A DNA stretch of 64,000 bases from the NCBI GenBank assembly GCA_009740415.1, contig WOYE01000009.1:744001-808000 (forward strand), in the 5' to 3' direction. The DNA comes from Planococcaceae bacterium Storch 2/2-2. GTDB lineage: Bacteria > Bacillota > Bacilli > Bacillales_A > Planococcaceae. Positions 41,402-51,092 of the stretch are shown piece by piece. Both the position numbers and the translations under genes were made by a program. The notes beneath the pieces are model-generated. The model saw only the letters and a program-made list of their open reading frames with translations. It was not told the origin of the DNA and ran no database searches. Position 1 is the stretch's first letter. Each line of letters opens with the position of its first letter.

Positions 41402-44400
41402 TCATTGCATGCACATTTCATATACACTCGGAAGATCATTTTCCAATTCGAGAGGTTTAAAGTACAATGCTTGCGCCTCATTCTTTTTTCTTTCAATGTT
41501 ATTTTTCACAAAAATCCGCTTCCCATTTTGGAGATGCAGTTGATAAGAACCGCCCAATCTTTCCTCACGATAAGCGATGCCACGAACGTCTAGCACCGAC
41601 TTCAATCCTAGGAGATACATTTCCTGTTCTTCATCACTATATGTTCGCATTCGACCCTTAAAGAGATATTCATAAAGTTCATATGCTACTTTACGATTTA
41701 AATTGGAATGTTTCAGTTGATTCCCATAATGTCTTAAGCATTTGTAGCATGAAGATGTACAGTCATCTTCACATGAAGAAAGAATCTTTCCTGCCTTCTC
41801 AAAAATCTCCTCAATTCGTTGGCCTGCTTCATATGCATAACCTGCTCCACCCGATAGACGATCGAACAAGAATAATTCTACTGAATTTTTCAGCTCGTTC
41901 GTTCTAACCAATCGATAACCTACTTCAAGCTCTTGCAAATCGATTTCTAACACACGACTCGCAGCGATAATTAAGCTCTCACCTAACGTATCCAAAGCCA
42001 TATGCAACCATCTTTTCGTTGGACCGTAATCTACAGTGTCATCTAACTCTAGACGAATCAACAATAAGTCTGTCTTAAACTGATTTGATAAAAAGACTTC
42101 GTGGGTTCTTCCATTACAACGAGTATCCTTCATACCTTTATAAACGTAAGGTTTTGTATGGTTTTCTAACTTTTTATAATCAAAGCCTTCATAGTTTGAA
42201 GTGATAAACCCACAATCTTCACAAAGGTGGAAACCACTCTCTCCATCTATACCACGATTCATCACTATCAGCTCTTCATCAGTTTGGTAACTGTATCCAA
42301 TAGCAGAGTTATCTTCAAATGTTTTAAATGTATGTTGAGCATTTACAGAAACCGGAAGCTGAGGTCTTCCTGCGTAACTATACTCCTGGGCCTCATATTT
42401 CTTCGGAAGAGGTTTCGCATTCTCTGGTGAAAATCCTGTCGGACGAACATGCACTTTTTTCCTTAAGGATCTTTCACAAACAGGACATGGATCACCCGCC
42501 TCAATCATTGATTCTGTACTTACGTAATGACAGCTGACACAATAGGCAACTTCTTGTTCCCCAACCCCCAAACTTACTAGCGGTTGGTCTGCATTTCCTT
42601 CCCCTGGATACGGGTTATAAATACCACCAATTTTATATGTCTCTTTATCAATCACAATTTGTCGACCCGGCGCGTATTCGCTCAATGCTCGGTTAAGCTC
42701 TAACTGTGGTTGTTGTTTAATCTGTCCACTTCTCAAACCATATCTTTCTTGAATATAGAGAGAAGTGACATCTCTTGGAAATGCATATGTCGGTAAAAGG
42801 TTGTGGTTAAATAGAAAGTTGAGCAAATACCTATTTCCTTCAAAACCGATTTGTTGATCGTCTTCTAGAGACTCCAAATGCAACAATTCATCTCTAATTT
42901 CCTCATACTGGTCTTTCAAGACACCTGGTAAATTTATTGCTACTTGTTGCAACCAACCTTCTGCGCTCTTTTCTGAAAGCGCTTCTTGAGGTATCGTTTC
43001 AATCAAATACGGGTGCTCAGAAAATCGATTATTAATTTGCTCTCGTAACCACTCTTCAAAGTGATCGATTGTAAACTTCCCATCTCCTTCAAAAAAGTCT
43101 ACTGTATGTCCGAGTACACTAGCAATTTGTGCTTCTCCTTCAATCTCTTGCTCATGGAAGAAAGATTGAATCAAAATAGCATTTAAATGACGATCCACGA
43201 GTTTCTCATTTTCGATATAAATGATTGGTTCACGAACTGGACCACTGATAATGACATCCGGATGGCTGAAATAATAGTTATCGTGTGGTGAATCTTGCGC
43301 GTACGTGACGACTGTAGAAAGAGATGTACTCCGACGGCCTGCACGGCCTGCACGTTGTTGATAATTGTCTCGCTGCGGAGGGATATTCCGCATACCTACA
43401 GCGGTTAAAGATCCTATATCGACACCTACTTCCATAGTCGTCGTACAACTTAACATATCGACAATCTCAGAATCTTCATTCACTGAAATATTTTGGAATC
43501 CTAGCTCATACTCTTCAGTAGTCGCCAATGCTTTTCTTGGATCTTTTTGCGAAAGCTGAGCAGTATGTTCCTCTACATTTAAACTTCGAATCGGTGCACC
43601 CTTTAATACTTCTTTAATCGGCTCTCTCCAGTACCCTTCTTCTGAACGTAACTCCTCACTAGTAGGCGCTAACATCTTCACATCGTCAGAAAGACATGTT
43701 AAACATTTACCGTTAAAGGAAATTGGATGCAATTGACGACAACTTCCACATTTAAACCAACTCTGTTCAATACCATCTTTTATTACAAGCACTTTCTCAT
43801 TTAAGTAATACTTGCCTTCACTTGACGTACAAAGTTCGTCATAAAGTGTCTGAATGAGTATCTCTATTTGTTTTTCATCCATTTCTTCTAAAACTTTCTG
43901 AAGTTGTTCTGAGAGCCAGCCATAAGATTTCCCCCACTCACCTCGATGATAGCCAAGTATATCTGTTCTTCGATAAGAATCGAGAGTCTCATCAATAGCA
44001 ACATCATCTAGTAGATCTTTGACGAAAATAGTTACAATCGCCTCAACTTGACTTTCTTCTAAAAAGATTTCCTCTTCTTCTAGATTATCTAAAATGTCAT
44101 CAAATTTGTCTTCTGAAGGAAACACGTATCCGGTAGCTGTATCGTATAAAGAATACCCGCCTCTTGCAATGACACCGTAAAACAAATCTGTGAATTCCTC
44201 CGGTACTTTAAAATCGGTTTCTAACTTGCTAATGAGTTTATCCAACGACCACTTTCTTCTATCCGCTCTTTCTTTTAATCGATTATACTTATTTAAATCA
44301 GCTACTAAGTCTTTTTTTTCAGCTTTTTCAAACAACCTTAAATTGTACTGGTCCAATCCAATTAAAAGCGCCGGATAAAACTTATCAAGTGTCAATTCAA

Positions 44401-46732
44401 TATCCTCTTTTTCAAAATTGGACACAGTTAGCAGAACTAAACTTCTCAACATATCCCTTTCAATCTCTCTCGGTATGTCACGAGCAAGCTTCGCTGCTTT
44501 TTGTCTTCCATCGGAGAAAAGAAGTACTTTTCGACCGTCATTTTTCAGAGTTTCCCCTTCTTCGGCCTGCTTTGGCGCTTGTAAATCAAATTGTTCTCGA
44601 ACAATGTTAGCAAATGGTTGTTCTCCTTTCGTTTTCAAGTCTCTTATATTACCTTCCGACCATTTCAAACAAACCGGACAATTTTGAAATGTAATTGCTT
44701 GACCATATTGATGCGCCCTCTTTGATTGTCCTTTTTTCGAAGGTATATACAGCTTTATGAATTGGTCGCCTTCTTGCTTTTCGTTTAAAAGGTAACCGCT
44801 TCGTGTATCGAGCCATACCGCCTCTAATAAACCTTTACTAAGAGCTAATTCATTAGGTTTCTCTAGCAATAGATGGACTTCCTTTAACGGCTTTTGATAA
44901 TTTTCATCGTTAAGTAAACCTTGTCCTTTTTCCTGCCATAAGTAATCTCTCTTTCCCTCTATAATATAACCTTTCAAGTAAGACGTTCCGCAATTTAAAT
45001 GTGTATGAACCTCATATACTTTTGATCCACATTCACAAGTTTTACGTGGCGTCGAATACATAGCACCTACTAATTTATTTTCTTCATTATGCTTTACCGT
45101 ACAATTTTTATTTGTACAGACAAAGATCCCCGAAATTCCACGGAAAAATAAGTGGACACGAGCAGGTAATAAAACACGGTTATTCTTTTTTGCCGCATTC
45201 GCAAGTAATAGCAAATGGCTAACAGCTACTTTTCCTGTTTCTTCTTCCCTTCCACAAACAATTTGCACCAACTCGTCAATTTTCGTAGCATTTCCACTCA
45301 CTGTTTCAATTATTTTTTCTAAAGGCCCATAACCATTTAATTGATCGTATAAAAATGTTTCAATATCGTCTTCATTAGTCACTGAAGGCCATCCTAATTG
45401 AGATCCTACTTCATTGACAGCTTTTAGAAACTCATCAGGTTTTTTCGCACGCTGATGCAATGCATGCTCATCAAAAGAGGCCCAAATTTCCTGTTCCGAC
45501 AGTGACATCTCCTTAGAAGGCGGTCTCTTTTCTAACACACCTTCAATAAGCTTGATTGTGCGTCCCGACTTCTCAGTTAATTGGCCGGTTAACTGGTTGG
45601 CAAACCGCTTCGCTACTTCTTGAATATTACCTTCTCCTAAGGATGCTGACGTTAAAATATAGCGTATACGATCTCTTGATACACCTAGACGATTTTGTAA
45701 ACGTCTTAATAAAAGTGCTACTTCTGCTCCACCTGTTCCTCTGTACATATGCGCTTCATCCAACACGATAATGAGTTCATTTTCAGCATCTTCTTCTAAC
45801 CAGTCTTTTGTATCGTTCCAAATGGACTTTTCAATCGGACGCATGAGCATATATTCTAACATCGAATAGTTTGTCACTAAAATATCAGGAGTAGTTTCTT
45901 GCATTTCATGTCGCGTAAACAATTCGCTATCATTCTCATTCGTTTGATAAGTAGCATTCTTTTTTCCTTTTTTCTTAGACTCTTTAAACTGCTTTAAATC
46001 TTTTTCAATCCATTTCCCTTTTTGCTTCAATTGTTCTGCAACAGTTGGATTGTTTTCTTCTAGTTCAATATAATGATTTAAGATTCCTTCCAGATTAAAC
46101 TTATCCTTTCGGTCACTCTGCTCACCAGCGTAGGGTGTTCGGGAAGTATACATCCCATATTGGACGATCCGATTTGCTTCACCTTTAAATATGTTCTTCA
46201 CAGCATCTGATCCGAATAATAATCTTAAACGTGTCATCTGATCATTAACGAGAGCATTCATCGGATATAAGATAAGCGCTCGAACAGAACGCGTTTGGAA
46301 ACTTTTCGGTCTAATCTTGGCCTCTCGATACAAAGAGCCTAAAATCGGGTGTAAAAAGGTTTCCGTCTTACCTGAACCTGTACCGGTAGATATCACTAAA
46401 TCATTTTTCTCGGTAAAAAATTGTTCTAACGCTTTGGCCTGGTGTTCATAAGGTTTCGGAAACACACCGATATTCTCTTCTACTAATTCTTCAAAGAAAC
46501 GTTTCAAATCGTTAGGTATCTCTAACTCATTGTACGTCTTCCCTTGTTCATATACGGGTGTCGATTCGATATAAGGAGTACTTGATAATACGCCTTCTTC
46601 CTCTAACAATGCAGCCCGCTTTTGTTGCAACTCAACATTTGTCATTAAATATTGAGATTCCAAATATTGTTGTAACCTCTCCCTAATCCTAGGGCCGATT
46701 TGATTTAATAATACATTTTGTTGTTCTTGCAT
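41402..46732 (-). CDS. large DEAD/DEAH helicase with zinc clusters and DUF1998-like C-terminus (MrfA/DrmA/DruE-related)
   Basis: 1776 residues, SF2 helicase. Walker A TGTGSGKTE (116-124), DEAH box LDEAHMY (325-328), motif III TSASLG (361-366), and later TTTMEVGVDIGSLTAVGMRN and QQRAGRAGRR (motifs V/VI). Several cysteine clusters lie between the helicase halves (CTNKNC ... CECGSKVYEVHTHLNC; CPVC; CGSC ... CLTC) and after them (CVSC ... CPVC; CEDC). Near the C-terminus a DUF1998 region has GGAGYAYEAGQRIEEIF and CEDDCTSSCYKCLRHYGN. Such helicases occur as MrfA (repair) and as the motor of DISARM (DrmA) and Druantia (DruE). Its ATG overlaps the preceding stop (TAATG). AT-rich relative to the genome. 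Confidence 0.9.
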   Translation of the reverse strand: MQEQQNVLLNQIGPRIRERLQQYLESQYLMTNVELQQKRAALLEEEGVLSSTPYIESTPVYEQGKTYNELEIPNDLKRFFEELVEENIGVFPKPYEHQAKALEQFFTEKNDLVISTGTGSGKTETFLHPILGSLYREAKIRPKSFQTRSVRALILYPMNALVNDQMTRLRLLFGSDAVKNIFKGEANRIVQYGMYTSRTPYAGEQSDRKDKFNLEGILNHYIELEENNPTVAEQLKQKGKWIEKDLKQFKESKKKGKKNATYQTNENDSELFTRHEMQETTPDILVTNYSMLEYMLMRPIEKSIWNDTKDWLEEDAENELIIVLDEAHMYRGTGGAEVALLLRRLQNRLGVSRDRIRYILTSASLGEGNIQEVAKRFANQLTGQLTEKSGRTIKLIEGVLEKRPPSKEMSLSEQEIWASFDEHALHQRAKKPDEFLKAVNEVGSQLGWPSVTNEDDIETFLYDQLNGYGPLEKIIETVSGNATKIDELVQIVCGREEETGKVAVSHLLLLANAAKKNNRVLLPARVHLFFRGISGIFVCTNKNCTVKHNEENKLVGAMYSTPRKTCECGSKVYEVHTHLNCGTSYLKGYIIEGKRDYLWQEKGQGLLNDENYQKPLKEVHLLLEKPNELALSKGLLEAVWLDTRSGYLLNEKQEGDQFIKLYIPSKKGQSKRAHQYGQAITFQNCPVCLKWSEGNIRDLKTKGEQPFANIVREQFDLQAPKQAEEGETLKNDGRKVLLFSDGRQKAAKLARDIPREIERDMLRSLVLLTVSNFEKEDIELTLDKFYPALLIGLDQYNLRLFEKAEKKDLVADLNKYNRLKERADRRKWSLDKLISKLETDFKVPEEFTDLFYGVIARGGYSLYDTATGYVFPSEDKFDDILDNLEEEEIFLEESQVEAIVTIFVKDLLDDVAIDETLDSYRRTDILGYHRGEWGKSYGWLSEQLQKVLEEMDEKQIEILIQTLYDELCTSSEGKYYLNEKVLVIKDGIEQSWFKCGSCRQLHPISFNGKCLTCLSDDVKMLAPTSEELRSEEGYWREPIKEVLKGAPIRSLNVEEHTAQLSQKDPRKALATTEEYELGFQNISVNEDSEIVDMLSCTTTMEVGVDIGSLTAVGMRNIPPQRDNYQQRAGRAGRRSTSLSTVVTYAQDSPHDNYYFSHPDVIISGPVREPIIYIENEKLVDRHLNAILIQSFFHEQEIEGEAQIASVLGHTVDFFEGDGKFTIDHFEEWLREQINNRFSEHPYLIETIPQEALSEKSAEGWLQQVAINLPGVLKDQYEEIRDELLHLESLEDDQQIGFEGNRYLLNFLFNHNLLPTYAFPRDVTSLYIQERYGLRSGQIKQQPQLELNRALSEYAPGRQIVIDKETYKIGGIYNPYPGEGNADQPLVSLGVGEQEVAYCVSCHYVSTESMIEAGDPCPVCERSLRKKVHVRPTGFSPENAKPLPKKYEAQEYSYAGRPQLPVSVNAQHTFKTFEDNSAIGYSYQTDEELIVMNRGIDGESGFHLCEDCGFITSNYEGFDYKKLENHTKPYVYKGMKDTRCNGRTHEVFLSNQFKTDLLLIRLELDDTVDYGPTKRWLHMALDTLGESLIIAASRVLEIDLQELEVGYRLVRTNELKNSVELFLFDRLSGGAGYAYEAGQRIEEIFEKAGKILSSCEDDCTSSCYKCLRHYGNQLKHSNLNRKVAYELYEYLFKGRMRTYSDEEQEMYLLGLKSVLDVRGIAYREERLGGSYQLHLQNGKRIFVKNNIERKKNEAQALYFKPLELENDLPSVYEMCMQ

Positions 46733-47613
46733 TAGAACTCATCCTTTCCTAGCAAATGACTAATTATTTCTTGTACAACATCCACATGCACATCTTCAAA
46801 ATAATAAACATATTTATTACGCTTTCTTTGTTCTGCAACAGATAGCAATAGCAATAAAGAGTGCTCTGCTTTAGGCAATCTATAAGTTGTTTCTAATTGT
46901 AAAAGGCCACTTGAATGGTGACGCAACGAAAAACGATTTTCTAATTGCGAATCCAACATGTAAAATGTCAAATCTCTGTATCCACTTATGAACTCAGCAC
47001 CTCGTAAACAGCCGTCAACCTTTTTCACGACATAGTGATTCTTCAATTTATTTTGTCCTAAATACTCTTCTTGATAAGTGTAATACCAATGATTCTCTAA
47101 GACTTCATGAATGACTTTTCCACGTCCATTTGTCACCTCATAGAGTTTAAGTTCTTCTAAAAAAGGAATGTTCTTTATTCTTTTTTCGTAAAGCTCAGCA
47201 AGCTGTGGAACTGTGGGACAAAGCAGCCACTCCCGCCACGTAACAGACTGCAGTTGATCAGCAGGATTTTGGAAAGGACTCCCTACACGAATTTTTACTT
47301 GTTCGTTAAAAATAAGAGTTCTTTTTGGGAGGAGTATGTAAAAACCTTCGCCTACATGAGAAAAAGTACCAATCCAACAGAGCCATCTTAAAATAAGCTG
47401 ATATCCTTTTTCATCTTTCAATCTCATCGGATGAAAAAAATGTTGCGTGTGCGAAGAAAGCTTTTCAAATAAGCGATTTCCTAATCGCTCAAAACTCATA
47501 TGATGAACCTTTTCATCTCGTTTTTTCAACATTTTTGAGTAATATAAGGAAACAAAGAAGTTCTCACATTGCATTAATTCTTTTCTTATGTTCTGAAACT
47601 TCATAAGATCCAT
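46732..47613 (-). CDS. unknown protein of helicase operon (about 293 aa)
   Basis: Start taken at ATG 47611-47613 (MDLMKFQNIRKELMQCENFF); a TTG at 47629-47631 would add six residues and overlap the upstream gene. No membrane segment, no metal motif, no nucleotide-binding site is visible. Notable stretches: WLCWIGTFSHVGEGFYILLP, YEKRIKNIPFLEELKLYEV and HSLLLLLSVAEQRKRNKYVY. Tightly coupled between the coiled-coil gene and the helicase, so it is likely an accessory or adaptor of the same complex. Confidence 0.75.
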   Translation of the reverse strand: MDLMKFQNIRKELMQCENFFVSLYYSKMLKKRDEKVHHMSFERLGNRLFEKLSSHTQHFFHPMRLKDEKGYQLILRWLCWIGTFSHVGEGFYILLPKRTLIFNEQVKIRVGSPFQNPADQLQSVTWREWLLCPTVPQLAELYEKRIKNIPFLEELKLYEVTNGRGKVIHEVLENHWYYTYQEEYLGQNKLKNHYVVKKVDGCLRGAEFISGYRDLTFYMLDSQLENRFSLRHHSSGLLQLETTYRLPKAEHSLLLLLSVAEQRKRNKYVYYFEDVHVDVVQEIISHLLGKDEF

Positions 47614-47617
47614 ACAA

Positions 47618-49483
47618 TCACTCACCCTCAATTCCTAAAGCAGCTATAAATGATTCGTGATGATTTTTTTCCAAATACCATAGCCACCGTTTTACATCGC
47701 TACTGAATTGACTGTTATCTATGGATTGCCCCGCCTCTTTCGATTCGAGTGCCTTCTCTTCTAACTCGAATCTTCTTTTAATAATTTGACCGTACATCAA
47801 CTCTTCCATTCCTTCTTCATCCACTTCTTCTAGCATTAGTGCATCGGCATCAAACAAAGGATAATTTAACGGTGATTCATTGAATACGAGGCTCGCTTCT
47901 TCTCTTGTCTCAAATGTTAAAATTATGCTATCTAACTGCTCTTTTAAATTCGACCATTTCCACTTTCTTATAAAAGAATAAACATTATATGCCTGAGGGC
48001 TCACATGCAGATCATGGAGATGAACTGCTCTCAGTCGGTCAGATTTTGGATACCCTAACAATTCTTCATTCATCTTTTCAAACCGAAACGTCTCAGTATC
48101 TACAAAGCTACTATAAAATTCTTCCGCTGCTAAACTGCGTCCAATCATTTGTCCTAAATCATAAGAATGCTTTCCGTAGAAAACAAGGGGTGCATGCTTC
48201 TTAACAGAAATTAAAAAGAGTCTGTGTAAAAATTGATCGATTTTTAAATGTCCCACTGTGAAAAACTCAATATTTTCAGATAATATTTCGCGTGTTGCCT
48301 CTTCGCTTTCTAAAAGGTTGACCGATTGTTCTTGAACGACTTTCTCTAAAATCACAGCCTTCGCCTCATCAGTCGGCTGCTTTAATCCCTTTCCAAAACC
48401 TCCTTCGAATGAATGAGCTAACAATTGATCCCAATAAGTACTCAACACATCATCTTTCAATTGCTCAACTTTCTGACTAGCTGAACTCTCAACTTTTCGC
48501 AATTCTTTAACAGCCTTTTCTTTTTGTTCTTCTAAATATCTAATTTCGCTCTTTAAATTTTTAATCTTAGAAATAGACTTTTGTTCTGTATCCTCTAATT
48601 GTCGCAAAAAATCATTTTTTACATCTTTCAACATTTTATCTTTAGCTTTTTGAAATGTCGGATGTTCATATAGAGCTTCAGCATCAATTAACTCTTCAGG
48701 ACGACTCAAGTATGTATCTAAAATAGAATGGGCTCGCTCTAGCTCTAAGCGCCTCTGTTCTGAATTACGGCGATCTTCTCCCACTAAATCAGCTATCTTT
48801 TGTCTCACTTGTCTCGAAACACCATCTACTTCTTTTTCTTGGTTTAGTCGTTTAAGAATTCGTTTAACCAACTCTTCATCTGTCTCTAAACTAAAGCTAC
48901 CCACTACTACGCTTGGTTCATCTAATGTGAAATGATAGACTTTTTTCACTTCGTGGTCTTCATAACGAACAGATGAAATAACAGGTTCAAAAATGTCTAA
49001 TGACACAGCATGTTCCGGTATGATGAATTGACGATTTTCACATTTAATCGGGCCCATTAAATAACCATCCGCTGTTTTTAAATAATTCCAATAGAAGAAC
49101 GATCCACGCATCCCTCTCGTATGACGGATTCTCTTCAATTCTTCATCTAACTCTGTACGCGTGCTATTTTTTGTTAAGTCGACCTCATGTATTTCTAATA
49201 ATTCATCTTCAATTACATCTTGTGCCGCGTAACGGTGATGTGAAGGATATTCAGGTTGATAGGTTAAACTTTCCTCTACCTCTACAATATGGATTCCACT
49301 TTCAGCCTTTAAGTAAGGTGGCACGAATACTCGTCCATTGTTTGGTAATTTTTCCTCTAACTCTTCTTTAGTGAGCAACACTATTTCATTATTTTCTTCA
49401 CTCACTAAACCTATTGGCCTCATGTCAAAAAAAGATTCTCTATTCATAGAAGAGGTATTAAAACATTTAGCTATGATTTTCAT
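47618..49483 (-). CDS. coiled-coil protein of helicase operon, possible degenerate ATPase (621 aa)
   Basis: Start ATG 49481-49483 after aaaggag, overlapping the upstream gene by 17 bp. A beta-rich N-terminal third (FVPPYLKAESGIHIVEVEES, MRGSFFYWNYLKTADGYLMG) is followed by a long helical/coiled-coil region (about 210-355: EQRRLELERAHSILDTYLSR, KSISKIKNLKSEIRYLEEQK). A C-terminal third with HAPLVFYGKHSYDLGQMIGR ... LNYPLFDADALMLEEVDEE has the rhythm of an AAA-type fold but no Walker A glycine-lysine. I infer a structural or sensor subunit. Confidence 0.75.
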   Translation of the reverse strand: MKIIAKCFNTSSMNRESFFDMRPIGLVSEENNEIVLLTKEELEEKLPNNGRVFVPPYLKAESGIHIVEVEESLTYQPEYPSHHRYAAQDVIEDELLEIHEVDLTKNSTRTELDEELKRIRHTRGMRGSFFYWNYLKTADGYLMGPIKCENRQFIIPEHAVSLDIFEPVISSVRYEDHEVKKVYHFTLDEPSVVVGSFSLETDEELVKRILKRLNQEKEVDGVSRQVRQKIADLVGEDRRNSEQRRLELERAHSILDTYLSRPEELIDAEALYEHPTFQKAKDKMLKDVKNDFLRQLEDTEQKSISKIKNLKSEIRYLEEQKEKAVKELRKVESSASQKVEQLKDDVLSTYWDQLLAHSFEGGFGKGLKQPTDEAKAVILEKVVQEQSVNLLESEEATREILSENIEFFTVGHLKIDQFLHRLFLISVKKHAPLVFYGKHSYDLGQMIGRSLAAEEFYSSFVDTETFRFEKMNEELLGYPKSDRLRAVHLHDLHVSPQAYNVYSFIRKWKWSNLKEQLDSIILTFETREEASLVFNESPLNYPLFDADALMLEEVDEEGMEELMYGQIIKRRFELEEKALESKEAGQSIDNSQFSSDVKRWLWYLEKNHHESFIAALGIEGE

Positions 49484-50951
49484 AGTCTTCTCCTTTCGTA
49501 ACTGGTACGCATAAGTGTCTCTTTAAAAGTTCATAATAGAGCCCTCTCCATAATGGATCTGTAGCTCCTTCCACTTTCGCTCTCATTAGCCACTTTCCAT
49601 AGGTGATCGGATCGGTTCGCTCCCACGAAACTATGGAAAAATCATCTATAGAAAATTTAGCTACAGGACGTTGTAAAAATACCGAGAAATTATAAGGAAC
49701 ATTAACTTGTCGAAACTCCTCAAGTTCATATTTCTGATTTTCTTTACCTATTCTATAAAGCTCAACTTCAGTCTCTACTTGTAAATCTCTCCCACATGGC
49801 TCTATTCGGTACTTTTCTTCGATAGGAAGCACTGCTGTCTTAGAAATAGGTTCCTCATTAATTTTAATTTCAGGGTAATCAATTGTTGGGTATGTAATCT
49901 TATCTACATACTTTACTAATAACGGATCGCTTTTTGCCAAAATCAAATGAATAGTATAGACATCTCCTTCACTCAAAGTTAGCATCCCACGTTTTTCACC
50001 AAAAATCCGACGTTCATTAACAGTTTGATCATTTATATTTCTAATTTCTAAATGATCTTTCAAGTGATAAAGACCCTTATGATGTACTTCAAATCGAATA
50101 TTGGGTTGTTCAACTAAATAAACACCATCGCGCTTTAGAAATTTTTGTGGTTCAATTAAGTCGATATGTGATTGAGCGGGTTCAAGCATGTATCTAGTAT
50201 ATTTAGTAAACCATTTTTTAACAGCATGCGTCAGCCCTCTCTCTGTATAACAACGATAGATTAAAAAGTCGCCCTTTGTCACGATTTGATAGCTAATGTC
50301 GTTAACAAACGTAAGGGGATATCGAGATACAATGAAAAATTCATCCGTTGTAATTACTTGCTTGTAATGAACACTTTTCCATTCTCCTCTTAATCTTTTA
50401 AATAACACTGGTCCCTCTTCAAAAGGCTTATATAGATCTTCTAGTCGAGGATACTCTAGAAGCTCCATTTCTTTCATGCCTTCCGTCTGAATAGGGTACA
50501 CAACATCTAATTCGACCTTTAATCGATTTTCACCTTCTGAGATAAGATCCTTTGATAATAAACGTCGACCTTGTACTTCAAAAGAAAAGTAATAATCATT
50601 AACGTCCATCTTTACAATTTGTTCTCCTTCTAGCAAAGGAAACTGCAAAAAGAATGCATACCCTTCCGTCCCCTCCTCTTCTTTTAAAATGAGCCGTGGT
50701 TGTTGTTCAGCACGCTTCTCATGGAAATAGGGACTCAATGTAAAGTGACCACTTTGTGTATAGTCTTCACAATACTGCACAATGGTTGGATCTGCTTTTT
50801 GATGATGGCGAAAATGTTTTCTCATTTTTTCACCTGTTGCGAGCGTGAGAGGTTCTAAACATTTTGGACAATAATACTCCTCTTCTTTGACAGCCTCTTC
50901 TACAGAGACACGATTCAAGTAAAGATCGACCGCCTCCGGTATTTTAAGCAC
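49467..50951 (-). CDS. CoiA-like zinc-finger protein, first gene of helicase operon (494 aa)
   Basis: GTG 50949-50951 after gggggg. The N-terminal segment has CPKCLEPLTLATGEKMRKHF (Cys28, Cys31) then RHHQKADPTIVQYCEDY (His49/50, Cys61), the Cys2-His-Cys pattern of the CoiA N-terminal zinc finger. The rest (about 75-494) is beta-rich, with repeated short strands (VVYPIQTEGMKEMELLEYPR, DEFFIVSRYPLTFVNDISYQ) and no catalytic motif I can name; the C-terminus ends LKRHLCVPVTKGEDY. I infer nucleic-acid recognition for a helicase complex. Confidence 0.75.
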   Translation of the reverse strand: MLKIPEAVDLYLNRVSVEEAVKEEEYYCPKCLEPLTLATGEKMRKHFRHHQKADPTIVQYCEDYTQSGHFTLSPYFHEKRAEQQPRLILKEEEGTEGYAFFLQFPLLEGEQIVKMDVNDYYFSFEVQGRRLLSKDLISEGENRLKVELDVVYPIQTEGMKEMELLEYPRLEDLYKPFEEGPVLFKRLRGEWKSVHYKQVITTDEFFIVSRYPLTFVNDISYQIVTKGDFLIYRCYTERGLTHAVKKWFTKYTRYMLEPAQSHIDLIEPQKFLKRDGVYLVEQPNIRFEVHHKGLYHLKDHLEIRNINDQTVNERRIFGEKRGMLTLSEGDVYTIHLILAKSDPLLVKYVDKITYPTIDYPEIKINEEPISKTAVLPIEEKYRIEPCGRDLQVETEVELYRIGKENQKYELEEFRQVNVPYNFSVFLQRPVAKFSIDDFSIVSWERTDPITYGKWLMRAKVEGATDPLWRGLYYELLKRHLCVPVTKGEDYENHS

Positions 50952-51046
50952 ACATCATCCCCCCATCCTTTATTTGATCTTTATAACTACAAAATGCCAT
51001 ATTTATTCCATTTTATCAAAAAATCTGCTTTCCCTTGCAAATAAAA

Positions 51047-51085
51047 AAATGCATCGGATTGATTTTTTCGATCCAATGCATTTTC
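51047..51085 (-). terminator. intrinsic terminator of photolyase gene
   Basis: aatgcat-c-ggat / atcc-a-atgcatt stem (one mismatch) with A- and T-runs on both sides. Confidence 0.75.
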
Positions 51086-51092
51086 ATTCTAT

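Noticed and set aside
41402..46732. Naming the giant helicase DrmA or DruE outright
   Set aside because: Helicase and DUF1998-like motifs are shared by several families, including the repair helicase MrfA, and the partner genes of DISARM and Druantia are not present.
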